In this document: one piece after another, positions 31,404-42,762 of the stretch | Layout: every line of letters begins with the position of its first letter | How positions within the stretch are numbered: the first letter of the stretch is position 1 | DNA from: Bolinopsis microptera | Taxonomy: Eukaryota; Ctenophora; Tentaculata; Lobata; Bolinopsidae | NCBI RefSeq assembly: GCF_026151205.1 | Contig: NC_087077.1 | Coordinates: 2,728,001 to 2,792,000, forward strand | Direction: 5' to 3' | DNA length: 64,000 nt | Position numbers and translations under genes: made by a program | The notes under the pieces: generated by a model | What the model saw: the letters and a program-made list of their open reading frames with translations, nothing else | What the model was told of the DNA's origin: nothing | Database searches by the model: none

Positions 31404-33480
31404 TCGGTGGAACAGTTTCAAAATCAGACAGGACACGAGGAGGAAGTTAGTGCCAGGGTAAGTTTAAAAAGTTGAAATGGCGTTTATTATCCGTTCTCAG
31501 TGTATTTTTAAATTTCATTCATAAACCATATGAATATGATATCTACATTTGAACCCTGTCCTTTTTATGACCCACTATACTAATCCTGGTGTCTCATTTA
31601 AACTTTTAAAGCATTATAAATCTAAATTAATTGAGGTAATTGATAATCATAGAGTTGATCATGATGTGTGGACTATGGTATTATAGAGTTATAGACAGAG
31701 TTTCTACTGATCCCTTTTAATTGGAAATTCTCAGCATCGAGCCAAGTTTCCAGTTGAGGACCAGAAAATGTGCAACTATCCAGTTCCTACTCTGAAAAAG
31801 AAGAGGATTTAAAAATACAGTTGGAGTGCGAGAAGACGAAGAACCGCCTTTCGGAGGAAACAATCGAAATGAAGAAGGGTCTGAAAACAATACCTAAAAA
31901 AACTGTCGGAAGTGGAAGAAGATTTATCGAACATCACACTAACTCAGACTGCTGTTGAAATTGATATGGACCCAATGGACTGCTCACATGAATCTCAATT
32001 AGGATCTTGTGAAAGATCTACTACTTTTTGATTTTATTAGCATCAATTTGTTTCCAAGCCAATGTTGGTTATTCTGTTTTCTGATGTACGCTGCGAACAT
32101 GGAGTTTACTCGAATGCAGGCCTGAAAGCCAATGACCGGAAAAGATATTACATCGAAAAATTATCGAAAAGTTCAACCCTTTCCATTTTCAGCAATATCA
32201 GAGATCTCATACCCATAGACTTGATACCGAAAACGGAAAACCGCATCCTTGAACATCATGTCCACGTGAAAATTGATTTTGAGGATTCAGTTGAACTTCA
32301 AGTGGATGTTCTGGACGCTAAAGATAGAGTATCAAACAATTTTGTTAGCGCTAAGGACTCGGGTACTGATCTTAAGGTACAAACATTTTGTGATAATGCT
32401 CAATTTTTATCTAAACCATCATATTTAATAATTTTTTAATGGTTTCTTTTACATAAACATTTAAGAAACGGTAAAAGATTATTTTCGACATTTTTGCTGC
32501 AATAGTAAACCAATTTTGGACAATTTCATCATTCACGACGTCGAACATACCACGTCGTCGTCGAACGCGAACCATGCTTTTGGTGTAAGCAAGTTTTTAA
32601 TGCCTCACCCGCCTAGTTACGCAATACGCATGGCGACCAACATTTTGTAAAGTTGCTCCGTCGCAAAGTTATTTCTCAGTTTTAAAATGTTTCGTGCGCG
32701 CGATTTCACGAAAATTGACTTGTTGTATTTTATATTTTGCTGCATGCATAGTGTGAAGCTTGTTCGCTCTAAAATGTTATTTTAGTACTTGGTAAGTTTA
32801 ATGGAAGTTCCTCATATTCCCAATATTACTGGTGTTTAATTTATCTGCAACTTAACCAGGCTGATGAAAGTATACACAAAAATGAATCCTACCAAGACTC
32901 TGCTCGCTCCAAACTATGCAATATGGACACTAGACTCCAACAAGCAGAACAGGAGATAGTCCGTTTAGTGAAACAAGTCACTGGATTAATCAGTTAGTTA
33001 CTGTTTCAGTTGAATTACTCTTTTCATTTGATTTATGTGTCAGATCCAAAATGAAAAACGTCCAAACTTGTTGAATATAAAGGACTTATTTAAAATTTGA
33101 AACTTAAATGATTTCCACACAATGTTCCTCACCAAATAATTTTCCTAGGAGACGATGAAGCTAATAAGAAAGAGCTACAAGCAGCACATGATTTGATCGC
33201 TCAATCTAACGAAGTAATATTAAAGCTCCAATCTAACGCCCATAGTATGGAGATCATATACAAAAGTATGATCAATCAATTTACTGAAGAAAAACAGTTT
33301 CAAGAGGAAATTTCTCGCATTCCGAAGTAACTCAGGAAAACGGGAATCTCTCTTGTCAAGGTGGAAGTGTACCTGATCTCTGAACTATCACAGGATATGG
33401 ATAATTCTATTCACAGGATCAGCCGAAAGAATTAACAGCTCTTGCAAGATCTAGCTAACTTTGCAACCCAACAACACCTT
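31404..33480 (+). other. Possible exons of a coiled-coil gene, or its decaying relic
   Basis: Several short coding-like blocks in one orientation are flanked by splice-like sites. They are 31409-31456 (QSVEQFQNQTGHEEEVSA, then GTAAGT); 31753-32030 (SEKEEDLKIQLECEKTKNRL, then after a seven-A run a different frame LSEVEEDLSNITLTQTAVEID); 32062-32439 (LSKSSTLSIFSN, VHVKIDFEDSVELQVDVLD); 32862-32998 after an acceptor (SKLCNMDTRLQQAEQEIVRL); and 33150-33330 (KKELQAAHDLIAQSNEVILKL). The heptad-like leucines and charged residues suggest coiled coil. The pieces do not join in one frame, and the second needs a frame change. I cannot name a family; it may be a pseudogene or contain sequencing indels. 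Confidence 0.35.
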
Positions 33481-34434
33481 AGCTCGAATAGAACTGTTAT
33501 AACATCACTGGATTTGCAATAACCCTAACTTGATACTAACTTAACATCAGAGTTGAAAAATACGTATTTAACGTATTTTATAAAATATCAAAAAAACGTT
33601 AAATACGGCGTATTTTATTTTCGCTGAATAAAATTCGTTAAAATACGTTACAAGTGATTTTGTAGCATTAAGAGCTCCAATGAAATAATAAGTACTATTT
33701 CTAATTATACAAGTTAAAAGTTTGATTAAAACTCGCGTAGCTCTGTAGTTTATCACATCGCGTATGATTTAAGGGAACTGTGCACGTGCTAAAGCGTACC
33801 AAAGCGTGCAAATACGAATTATTTTAACTTGATACTAACTAACATACTCACATCGTATGATACAATCTCTAACAAACAAAACCTACAAGAACCAAGTATA
33901 AATGCAAGCATATTGTTTTGATAATCTTCTCGAAGTTTTGATAACGAATAGAAAGATAAATGATAGATATTGACGCCTAGAAGAGGACACGGCAAGGATA
34001 TTTTTGTTAAACGTCTGCGATCACTGATGTTTGACAAACGGTCGATTTATGCTTATAAAGTTATAAAGTGGTACTTGATTAAATTACTCTGATGAAAATA
34101 CACAAGGTGTAGTTTTCGTCCATCTTTGTAGCTTGATATGATCTCGTCATTATTTGGAAATATGGTTATAGAGACTGTTCACTCATGATATGAAACATTT
34201 AATTTCCGAGCACATGATGTGCATAATTTCCAACCGATTTGGTGGTAATAATATATACCTCCGAGTAAAATGAGCGAACAGTTTCTTCCGAGGAATAATG
34301 ACTTTCGATTTCAAGTTCATCTGATTTCAAGTTCATCTAAAAGATGAATTATTGCGCTATTGTTAAATAGCCGCATAGTATTATATGTATGTTCAAAGTT
34401 TGATATCTCCAATAATAGCTGGATTTTGAGAATT
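33481..34434. other. Spacer, no gene seen
   Basis: AT-rich. Near 33555-33655 there are several inverted copies of AAATACGTATTT/AACGTATTTTA-like sequence that may be a degraded transposon. Nothing else is recognised. Confidence 0.4.
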
Positions 34435-34542
34435 AATACACGATAAAAGGTTACTTGATAAAAGTTACTTGATTGTTATATTAAGTGACTTCAAGTTATT
34501 TGTTTAAAGTGACTTGATTGTGTTATTAACTAACTTGGTAAC
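34435..34542. repeat. Degenerate tandem repeat, left of LINE
   Basis: Units resembling AAAAGTGACTTGATTGT...TTAAGTGACTT...AGTTATTTGTT. The same units continue at 36880-37060, so the LINE was inserted into this array. Confidence 0.65.
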
Positions 34543-36877
34543 TTGGTAAGGTTTATCCTCGTAGCAGGAAGGGTCATCAGATGTCTGACCACCGTGATGG
34601 CGTGTAGTCTACCAAGGAATTCGACCAGCTGCACGTATAACCGGAAACCGGAGGGTTATCCGGTATCAAAGCAAGAAACTTAGACAAACTGACTTTGAAG
34701 CTGGCAAACGTTTTCTCGGCTTTCACTTCACTCGGCACCTTATTCCACAGTTTGGATCCTTTTACTGCGAACGAGCTATCATACAGTGTCTGGTTTCTCA
34801 TCGAACTCGACTTTGATAGAGAAGGAACAACTGCTTTAGTGCCATATCTGGATGTTTCCACAAACTCGATGCTACAGCTATTTGGAACAACGTTATGGTA
34901 CGTTTTCCACATCACCAAGATGATGTATCTCTCCCTTCTCCGTTGCAGGGACATTAACTTCAAATGAGCTAGCCTCTCCCAGTAGTTTAAGCTGTATAGA
35001 CCACCAATGCGGCTTGTAAAGGTACGCTGGACCCCCTCCAAAAGCTGAATCTCTGTCGTCTTGACTGGGTCCCACAGCGGACAACAGTACTCCAATAAGC
35101 TTCTGACTAGAGACTTGTAGAGGGTCATCATAACCACTTTATCCCGTGTCTTAAACACACTGAACACCCAAGACAGTTTACTTCTAGCTTTGGTGACCAT
35201 ATCCCCGACGTGTTTAGACCAGCTCAGATCGCTTGACACTTTTACACCAAGGTCTCTAACGTTTTCTACGGGATAAAGAGTGACGTCACTAGAAACATTG
35301 TAGAGGAGACTTTCTACGTAAAAGGGAAGTTCACTTGATAAGTTCCTCTTATTGTGTAGGTGGTTTAGGAGTTCGAACTTCTGCTCGTGTAACTTCATGT
35401 TGTTACATAGGGACCAATCTATAATGCTGTAAAGATCAGTCTGAAGAAGTTGGCAGTCTTCAAGGCAGCTAATTTGCTTGGAAACCCTAGTATCGTCTGC
35501 AAAGAAGCTCACTCTAGAATGCTTAACCACGTCCTCTAGGTCGTTGATGAACAACAGGAAGAACAGTGGACCTAAAACACTGCCCTGAGGCACCCCGCTT
35601 AACACCTTAGCGCTGTCTGAATGCACACCGTTCACGACAACAACTTGGTCACGACCAGTTAAGAAGGATTGAATCCATCTTAAGAGCTTCTCCTGGAATC
35701 CATATCTTTTCAGCTTAAGAAGAAGTAGATCCAAGTCGACTTTGTCAAAAGCTTTCGCAAAGTCGAGGTAGATTGAATCGGTGTCATTTCCTTTCGTGAA
35801 ACCTTCGTAAATGTCGTCAAAGTGCTCCAACATTTGGGTGAGACAGCTTCTATTTGACCTGAATCCGTGCTGTTTGTCCGATAACAGATCATTAGAATCA
35901 AGGTACTGGGTCATGTGCTTTCTGACGACCCTTTCATACACCTTCACTACGTGAGAAGTCAGCGTCACAGGTCTATAGTTTACAGCTTCACATCTGCTAC
36001 CTTTCTTGAAGAGAGGAGTGACATATCCGGTCTTGTAGTAGCTTGGGACGATGCCAGACGACATAGATTCTGTCCAGATGAGATAGATAGGGACCGCTAA
36101 GCTAGAGGTACATCTTTTCAGCAGGATGGAGGGGATGCCATCGGGTCCCGGTGCAGAGTCAAGCTTTAGTTCCGATATAGCGTCCTTTACGTGGTCGAGA
36201 GTGAGGACAGGTTCTTTATCTCGACAAGTAATGGGCGGCACCGCAAATTCAGGCATGGATTTGTAGGGGCAGTTAGGGTCACTATAGACTGAGCAAAACT
36301 GAGTCTGGAGGATGTTCGCAAGATCCTTCTTCTCTGTGACAAGCTTATTTTCACTATTAAGAAGAGTTGTGATGTTTTGCTTCACTTTGGAGAACGATTT
36401 CGCGTAGGAATAAAAGTATTTCGGATTAGCTTTTATCTTATTCACCGCTCTCCTTTCGCCCTCATCAAAATGGTGTACTATAGCTTCCTTAATCTCAAAG
36501 CTGATTAATCCGATTTCGTCTTCAAGCTGTTTCATTCGAGCATGGTCGCCGCTGCACTCTGCCGCTGAAAGACGATTCTTGAGTCTGGACTTCTTCCTTC
36601 TCAGCGAGTTGTAGACATTCGGTTTTCCTTTAGGAGGTCGTTTCCTTGGGACATTTTCAAGACAAACGTTTAGCACTTTACGTGTAAAATTTATCGGAAA
36701 TTCTTCAAAGGTAGTGGAACCTCGAACCTGTTTCCAGTCCACACTACTGAGAGCTTCGTTAAGTTCCTCGAAATCAGTATGGTTAAAATCTAGAGCCCGA
36801 AAGTTCATTTCGTCCAGATACGTGAGCTTAGCTTCCTCAAGTAATGCAGGGTTAAAAGAGAGGAGAGCATTAACCAT
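34543..36877 (-). mobile_element. 5'-truncated LINE (CR1/Jockey-like RT)
   Basis: The retroelement has a long reverse-transcriptase frame (34577-36877), a very short 3' UTR and a short repeat tail (TTACCAAGTTACCAAGTTAG on the minus strand). The 5' boundary lies at about 36877, where LINE sequence gives way to the GTGACTT repeat. The endonuclease domain is absent. The family also left the fragment at 14055-14726. Confidence 0.85.
34577..36877 (-). CDS. LINE reverse transcriptase ORF, endonuclease missing
   Basis: The open frame runs from the ATG at 36875-36877 to the stop at 34577. Blocks: LDSAPGPDGIPSILLKRC near residue 235, NYRPVTLTSHVVKVYE near 300, QHGFRSNRSCLTQ near 335, YLDFAKAFDKVDL near 370, SGVPQGSVLGPLFFLLFIN near 425 and SFFADDTRV near 458. 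The C-terminal part has CCPLWDPVKTTEIQ and RRRERYIILVMWK. The Asp pair of the active site is present and I see no internal stop. The in-frame ATG further upstream (to 36901) is donated by the flanking repeat and adds eight residues of non-LINE sequence. Because the endonuclease half is missing, the copy cannot move by itself. Confidence 0.85.
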   Translation of the reverse strand: MVNALLSFNPALLEEAKLTYLDEMNFRALDFNHTDFEELNEALSSVDWKQVRGSTTFEEFPINFTRKVLNVCLENVPRKRPPKGKPNVYNSLRRKKSRLKNRLSAAECSGDHARMKQLEDEIGLISFEIKEAIVHHFDEGERRAVNKIKANPKYFYSYAKSFSKVKQNITTLLNSENKLVTEKKDLANILQTQFCSVYSDPNCPYKSMPEFAVPPITCRDKEPVLTLDHVKDAISELKLDSAPGPDGIPSILLKRCTSSLAVPIYLIWTESMSSGIVPSYYKTGYVTPLFKKGSRCEAVNYRPVTLTSHVVKVYERVVRKHMTQYLDSNDLLSDKQHGFRSNRSCLTQMLEHFDDIYEGFTKGNDTDSIYLDFAKAFDKVDLDLLLLKLKRYGFQEKLLRWIQSFLTGRDQVVVVNGVHSDSAKVLSGVPQGSVLGPLFFLLFINDLEDVVKHSRVSFFADDTRVSKQISCLEDCQLLQTDLYSIIDWSLCNNMKLHEQKFELLNHLHNKRNLSSELPFYVESLLYNVSSDVTLYPVENVRDLGVKVSSDLSWSKHVGDMVTKARSKLSWVFSVFKTRDKVVMMTLYKSLVRSLLEYCCPLWDPVKTTEIQLLEGVQRTFTSRIGGLYSLNYWERLAHLKLMSLQRRRERYIILVMWKTYHNVVPNSCSIEFVETSRYGTKAVVPSLSKSSSMRNQTLYDSSFAVKGSKLWNKVPSEVKAEKTFASFKVSLSKFLALIPDNPPVSGYTCSWSNSLVDYTPSRWSDI

Positions 36878-37060
36878 GTTAAGTGACTTTGAGAAATACA
36901 AGTTACTCGATAAAAGTAACTTGATTGTAGTATATTTTAGTGATTTTGAGTTATTTGTTAAAAGTGACTTGATTGTAGTATCAAGTGATTTTGAAGAATG
37001 CTAGTTACTTGTTAAAAGTGACTTTGAAGATTACAAGTAATTTCATAAACGTGACTTGAT
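36878..37060. repeat. Degenerate tandem repeat, right of LINE
   Basis: About four units of TTAAAAGTGACTTGATTGTAG with AAGTGATTTTGA and AGTTATTTGTT segments, unit about 45-50 bp. This is the continuation of the array at 34435-34542. Confidence 0.7.
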
Positions 37061-37822
37061 TTTCAAGCATATGTTACCATGATGCCTATTATTTAATAGG
37101 AATATTCATCAACATCACTTAATGGTACTCATAATAACAGGCAATTTTGTCCTGAGTAATATTGCAAATCAATATATATATATGAATATGATGCGAATTT
37201 TTTTATTGGCATTAATTTAGACGAAAAACGTCATAGTTTATAAATACATGTGTGTAAATTTTGTGTAATTTTGTGTAAGTTTACATATATTTATCCGGTT
37301 ACAATTTTACTGACGAGAAAGATAATCAGTCTAAATTAATGCCAATAAGAGTATGTTTTGAAATTTCCAATATACTTAAAAGTCGAACTATGATACTTGC
37401 TAAATGTCTTATACATTATAGTGAATATCATATCATGTGATCGTATGCTCCGATTTCCATGCTATGCTATATATTTATTGATATCTTTGTTAACCAGACA
37501 AAGAAAAAAGAAACAAAAAAACTTTTAAAAAGGACACCCATCGTTTGCAACCCATGTAACGTTTTAAACGTTGCAAATTTGTTTTTGAGTCCGGAAATTC
37601 TTGTTTTATTTTGTCAGGAATCTAAAATACACTTGAAATAGTAATTTATGTAAATAGCTATATTAGTATATTGGTTGAATGAGATTTAAAATCAATAAAA
37701 TGTATCATGCTCATAGGCATAACTGTGTTCATCAAATAGATGATCAATATAAGTCCAAGTACCAACATCATAATTTTAAGCCAAATTTGCTGAACTTAAA
37801 AAACTTAAAATACTTATTATTA
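37061..37822. other. Spacer downstream of GPCR 3
   Basis: AT-rich. The stretch 37531-37680 is the second copy of the repeat at 19878-20035. No coding content is seen. Confidence 0.5.
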
Positions 37823-39329
37823 TCACTCCGGCTTGCTGGTGCTTCTCGAGCCATAGTTTGAGCAAACAACACAAGGATTGTTCCTAACGAAAGGGACCAT
37901 CTGGACCGCGTTATCATTGCTTACAGTTATACCAGCCACGATCCCGGACTCATTGTTTGGGATCGACCTTACTTGTTTAGCAAGCCGTTTCATCATTTTA
38001 GGAGTGAGGACATATATAAGAGGATCTGTTAGAGTGTTTAAGTAAAGGAGAACCTGCGCAGACCATTTGAGCGGACATGTTCCAGTCCTTTTGACAATAT
38101 CTATGATAATGAACGCTGGAACCCACGATAGAGAGAAGATAACAATCATTATAACTGCTCTGATAAGGAGACTTTTGTTCTTCTTAGTTCCGACTCGCTC
38201 GCTCCTGCACATTCTCCACGACATAGCAGAGTAAGCCACAATGTTGACCGCCAGTGTTCCTAGGCCACAGAACGCGGTGGGGAAATGATAGAAGATACTG
38301 TGTCGGAGCCACTCAGCAGGTTCACAAACACTACCAGCAGAGTAGTTGACAACAGAGCCGACCTTAGCTATCTCCTGGTAAATCACGATAACGATTGTAA
38401 CAGATAAGGGAAACAGCCAGCATAACAGGGTGAGTAGATGTTGTCTGCGGTGATGAGCGTGGGTTTTGTAGCTGAAAAGTGCAAATTGGTTTAAAGTAAG
38501 GTCAAAGAATAATGGCATTGAGCAGCTTATCTTTAAGTCTTATCTTTAAGAGTTCTGTAAGGGTAAGGAAACCAAGGAAACCAGGGAAACCAAGGAAACC
38601 AAGGAGACCAAGGAAACCAAAGAAACCAATGAAACCAAGGAAAGAGGATCGAGAGAAACAGAGCTGGATCAAGGGAATAAAAGGCCGGGAGCAAAGGGAT
38701 TAAAGGAGTCAGTGGGATTAAGTGGATCAAGATGAAATGGGTCAAAGGGAGAAAACAGGGAAATCTCAAATTATGACAGTCAGTTTAATTATCCAAATTA
38801 GAAATAAGCACCCTGCACCAACCTAAAAGGATAGAAAATAGCAGCTAGTCGGTCGGTTGTGATAGGGAGTACTGACAAGAAGTTGGCTGCCGGCAGAATG
38901 GATGCCAGATATACTCCAGTTTCGCACAATTGTTTAATAGAAACTGTACCAATAAAACCTGAAAATGTATTAAGTAGCGTGGCAGAAATAAAAAATGATA
39001 GAAATAATAATGTGTTACGATAAAAAATTTATATATTTACTCAGAATTGTGTAGACATCAGATTAAAGAGGACCTGAAACATGTTAGTCTCACTTACTGC
39101 GACCCCTGAAGATCACCCCAAACAGTGCCATTACTGCGTCAGATACCGCAAGATTCATGTACGCTTGATGGTACGATTTCTGATACTTTCTTTTCCAAGT
39201 AAAGTAAATCAGTACACAAATATTGATCAAGAAAGCTACGGTCATAATGCTAATGAAGGTTAGAGCAAACTTGCATTTTTTGCAATCCAGGTCAATCTTC
39301 AGTCCGAGTGGATTATGGTATGTTTTCAT
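37823..39329 (-). CDS. Rhodopsin-like GPCR 3, three exons, 338 aa
   Basis: Exons on the minus strand are 39329-39098, 38958-38823 and 38471-37823 (232, 136 and 649 bp). Donors are GTAAGT and GTTGGT, and both acceptors end TTTCAG or TTTTCAG; phases fit (AGT and AGC junction codons). The joined product has seven membrane segments: TM1 ISIMTVAFLINICVLIYF, TM2 AYMNLAVSDAVMAL, TM3 ASILPAANFLSVLPITTDR (DRY-like position TDR), TM4 LLTLLCWLFPLSV, TM5 CGLGTLAVNIVAYSAM, TM6 IFSLSWVPAFIII (SWVP for CWxP) and TM7 LTDPLIYVLTP (DPLIY for NPxxY). The extracellular N-terminus is short. It is unrelated in detail to the two intronless GPCRs at the left end. The ligand is unknown. Confidence 0.82.
38562..38645 (+). 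repeat. Purine-rich simple repeat in GPCR 3 intron 2
   Basis: (AGGAAACCA)n-type repeat with variants. It makes artefactual Lys/Pro/Arg and Trp/Phe/Pro frames on the two strands. Confidence 0.8.
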
Positions 39330-39378
39330 CCTAAATATTTTGCTCTTGGTTAATACAAATGTAAATCAAATATCAAAC

Positions 39379-39464
39379 TTACTGGGCGGTGCTCAGCCTG
39401 TCATTCCGCCGAATCTTTATAGCCTGGGTCCCCTTTGACTTTATAGCCTGGGGTCCCCAGGTAA
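39379..39464 (+). mobile_element. Ultra-short repeat element, independent copy
   Basis: Starts TTACTGGGCGGTGCTCAGCC, ends GGGGTCCCCAGGTAA, 86 bp. The flanks ATATCAAAC and ATATAAAAC fit a 9-bp target duplication with one change. An internal partial duplication of TATAGCCTGGG is present. Confidence 0.7.
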
Positions 39465-41780
39465 ATATAAAACATGTTTTTAAATTTACCCACAGAACTG
39501 AGTATATACGGATACCCAGGGTCCCAGGCTGCAGCTACAGCTGGTCAGCTCTTACTTATACATGGCCCAGGCTGAACACTACAGGGGGGGGGGGGGGGGA
39601 GGGGGCAAACACCTACGTACTGGGTATTATTTAACATATTACTTAGTTATGTTTCATATTTGAGACTTTTCAATTGGCATACTTTAACTATTGCCATCAT
39701 TTGAAAATTTGAAAATTTGAAAATGTTCAAAATACCAGGATTAGAACCTGTAAGACTGGCCTCCGCCCTCCAGCTCGCCATTTTTGACATTCAACATTTA
39801 AGCAAATTGATGATGTTCAAAGGGTGCAGGATGTTCAGCTCAACAAAATGCCGGTGAAAATTATTTCGTAGGCCCTCCAGATCCAGTCTTAACCTTAAAT
39901 TAGGCATAAGTCATTAGCTGAAGTAGCTCTGATACCTCGGATTAGAGCCTGTAAGACTGGCCTCCAGCTGCAGGTTTTTCAGTTCGACAAAATACCGGTG
40001 GAAATTATTTTAGGCCCTAAAATTACTTCTCCAGATCCAGTCTTAACCTTCAATTAGCTGAACTGTGCATATATATTATATATCAAAAAACAAGTAGTAT
40101 AGTGAACAGAAGGATAAAAAACGCGGAAACAGTAATCGTTGAAAAATTAAAGACGAGATCCTGACTGCAAAGTCAGGTCTCATAATTGTAAATTATTGTT
40201 GATTCTAACTAATGATAAATCGTTGTAATTATGCCTGCTGGTTGCTCCTTGTAGCAAAAACTAGTTAAGAAAATATGACGCAGATGGCACATGAAACTGG
40301 AAACCAAGCCTGAAAACTAAAACTAAAAGTCCCACCTATGCAAACTGGACACTAACAAATATCAGATAGGTGGGAAATTTGTTACAGCTGTTCACCATGC
40401 AGAGTCTCAGTAACCTGGGGCCATGAATTCATAAAGCGATGAAATTGGAAGCAGATGTAATATACAAACAGCATAGTATGGTTTGATCAGTTCAATTGCA
40501 CTCCGGACCATTCTCTGCTAGTAGTCAATAACTACACTGTGGTTACTGTAAGTGTAAGGTATAGTAGAAGATATTATTATTAGAAAAGGAGCGTCAGAAT
40601 TAAAAGCTTTAAGCCTTTCTTATCACCTTACACATGTATATTGTACATTACACCGCGACCGTCAGTAAGTAAACATTACAAATACAATAGTACAATGTGC
40701 ATATTGCATATCAATTATTATTTATATTGGTCGAAAGATCGGCTGAAAGAAAGATATAGCAATACCATAAGTATTACCATAAAGCAGTAATCATATGTTA
40801 ATGTAGTCAATGCAAGTTGTGCGATGGATCGTCCTCAAAGTATTTCAGATCAACCAACCTTCCGATCGAAAAAAAGGGGAAGAGACGCCACCATGCACCA
40901 AATCTATAAGTAAATATAATTATAGATAAGTATGTTAGCCGTATATTAGGATATCAGAGATGAACGCGGTTAGGATATGAAACTGGGACAATGCTGATCA
41001 CCGTATGAACAAACAAAACTGCAACTTATCGATGATATTAATATCACACAGACAGAAAGATAAGATTCTAATTTGGTGCCGAGGCGGCCAATTGATGGCA
41101 GGTGGGGTTATTATAGCTGTGGAAACAGCACAGCTATTAGTCCATGGTAGCTGTACGATTATACAGAATTTCATCAATTTGTACAGGACAGTCACAAAAA
41201 CAATATTATGCTTAATATCATGCTAGTGAATATGTTCCAGTAATTTCTCCATCGAAGTTTCGCCATGATCGATATTGGATCGTTTCCAATAAATAAATAA
41301 ACCAATCGTTGTGAATCATATTGAAATTACGGCCTGAAATACTTATGAAGCAGGTGGTTGAAAATTGCATTGTCGATCTACAGGTCCAGCAGAACAAATT
41401 GATTACTAAACACGATACCTCAATATTCTTCAGCTCTGTTCGGGCAGACAACCGACACAAACAGTCCACTAATTTTTGGGTAGCCCTGCCACTAACCACC
41501 TCCAGTACAAATTGAGGAATCATCCCACAAAATTGAAGAACGATGATCAATAATCTGTTGATCGAGCATTCAAGTTGCGTAGTTTCATTTTGCGCCAGGC
41601 TTCTTGGATATTGCCTATCCATTTGTTGGTACTATGGATGATGGATATTGCCAACTGCCAGTCATTATCGAAGTACACTCTCACTGCCGTTTTAAAATTG
41701 TTAGCTCTCGTTATCGCACTGCTTATCTGTTGATAATTACACCGCTACTGCGCTGCTAGCTTGTTGTGCTGATCTTAACG
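39465..41780. other. Spacer with small repeats, no gene seen
   Basis: It holds a G homopolymer at about 39583-39605 and two related blocks (ATTAGAACCTGTAAGACTGGCCTCC near 39740 and ATTAGAGCCTGTAAGACTGGCCTCC near 39940), each followed by TCCAGATCCAGTCTTAACCTT, an approximately 200-bp tandem duplication. The last 100-150 bp probably belong to the LINE derivative that follows. Confidence 0.5.
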
Positions 41781-42762
41781 ATGGCAGATTTGGACTTGGA
41801 AAGTATCAATTACATGTGGAATGAGATGTTCACCTGGAGCAAAGAGACTCTGAAGAAATTTGGCAAGCCTTACGGAAAGTTAAAGGACATTGCGGACGCT
41901 AAGAACTTCAACAGACTGAATAAGCCGGAGATTGTCGATGTGTGTGGTCGATCTTTTGAGTATACGAACTATCTTATGGAGACCGTTGAAGCGTATATAT
42001 AGCGTATAATAAGAATGTGTTGACTAGACTTCAGGGTCAGTTAATTGAGAAGCAAGAGCAGGTTATCAGTGTTCAGGCCGAGCTATCAGCTTGCAAGACT
42101 GAGCAACTAGAAGCGATGAAGAAAACTGTGTCAAGTTCAGTTGCTGATTCAGTGAAAGCGGAGTTCCAATCTTTATACAGCTCAGTCGTTCAAAGTTTGC
42201 CAGCACAGTCTCCAGTAATCAGCCCGGAAGCATTGACGTCTGTAGTCAAGACTATTGTTGCAGAGGAGGACCGCAGCAGGAACCTTCTTATCTTCGGTCT
42301 GCCTGAGGAAAAAGAAGAGAAGCTTACCTGAGGACCCCAGGCTATTATGTTCATTAACATAATATTTTTGGCGGAATGACAGGCTGAGCGCGGCCCAGTA
42401 AAGAGAAGCTCGAATCTCAAGTCAGTGAAGTTCTGGAAACTATTGGCATAAAGCCAAAAGTAGAGGCTCAGAGAATAGGAAAAAAGAAAACGGTTGACTC
42501 AACGCGACCAGTTAAAGTTACCACCTCAAACTCGCTCATCGTTAATCAGATTCTGAGGAATGCCAGGAACCTGCGGCAGAGTGAGAAGTTTAAGACAGTT
42601 TTCTTGAGCCCTGATTGGTCTGTCGAACAGAGGAAGCTCCGGAAAGATCTGGTACAGGACATGAAGAAGCGGGCACTTGCAGAACCGACCAAAAAGTTTT
42701 ACATAATAAGGACGGGCAAATTTATTGTGCCGATGAGAGCAACGGTTGACAACTTTTTTTGA
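41781..42762 (+). pseudogene. LINE ORF1 (nucleic-acid-binding type), broken
   Basis: The first part reads MADLDLESINYMWNEMFTW to ETVEAYI and stops. An apparent 11-bp duplication (GCGTATATATA) shifts the frame, after which it continues AYNKNVLTRLQGQLIEKQEQV, a coiled-coil-like stretch, then RNLLIFGLPEEKEEKL. A 76-bp ultra-short element interrupts it at 42325-42400. The frame resumes with VSEVLETIGIKPKVEAQRIG, RPVKVTTSNSLIVNQILRNA, RNLRQSEKFKTVFLSPDW and ends at 42762. The RNLLIFGLPE and RKLRQSEK-like blocks are characteristic of ORF1 proteins of LINEs that carry a coiled coil followed by an RRM-like domain. Not functional as read. Confidence 0.75.
42325..42400 (-). mobile_element. Ultra-short (76 bp) repeat element inserted in LINE ORF1
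   Basis: Flanked by the perfect 10-bp duplication AAGAGAAGCT (42315-42324 and 42401-42410). Element ends are TACCTGAGGACCCCAGGC and GCGCGGCCCAGTA. Removing it with one duplication copy restores an open ORF1 reading EEKEEKLESQVSEV. This is the clearest proof that the family is mobile. Confidence 0.88.

Noticed and set aside
38533-38769. Trp/Phe/Pro-rich minus frame and Lys/Pro-rich plus frame
   Set aside because: Products of the AGGAAACCA simple repeat inside GPCR 3 intron 2.
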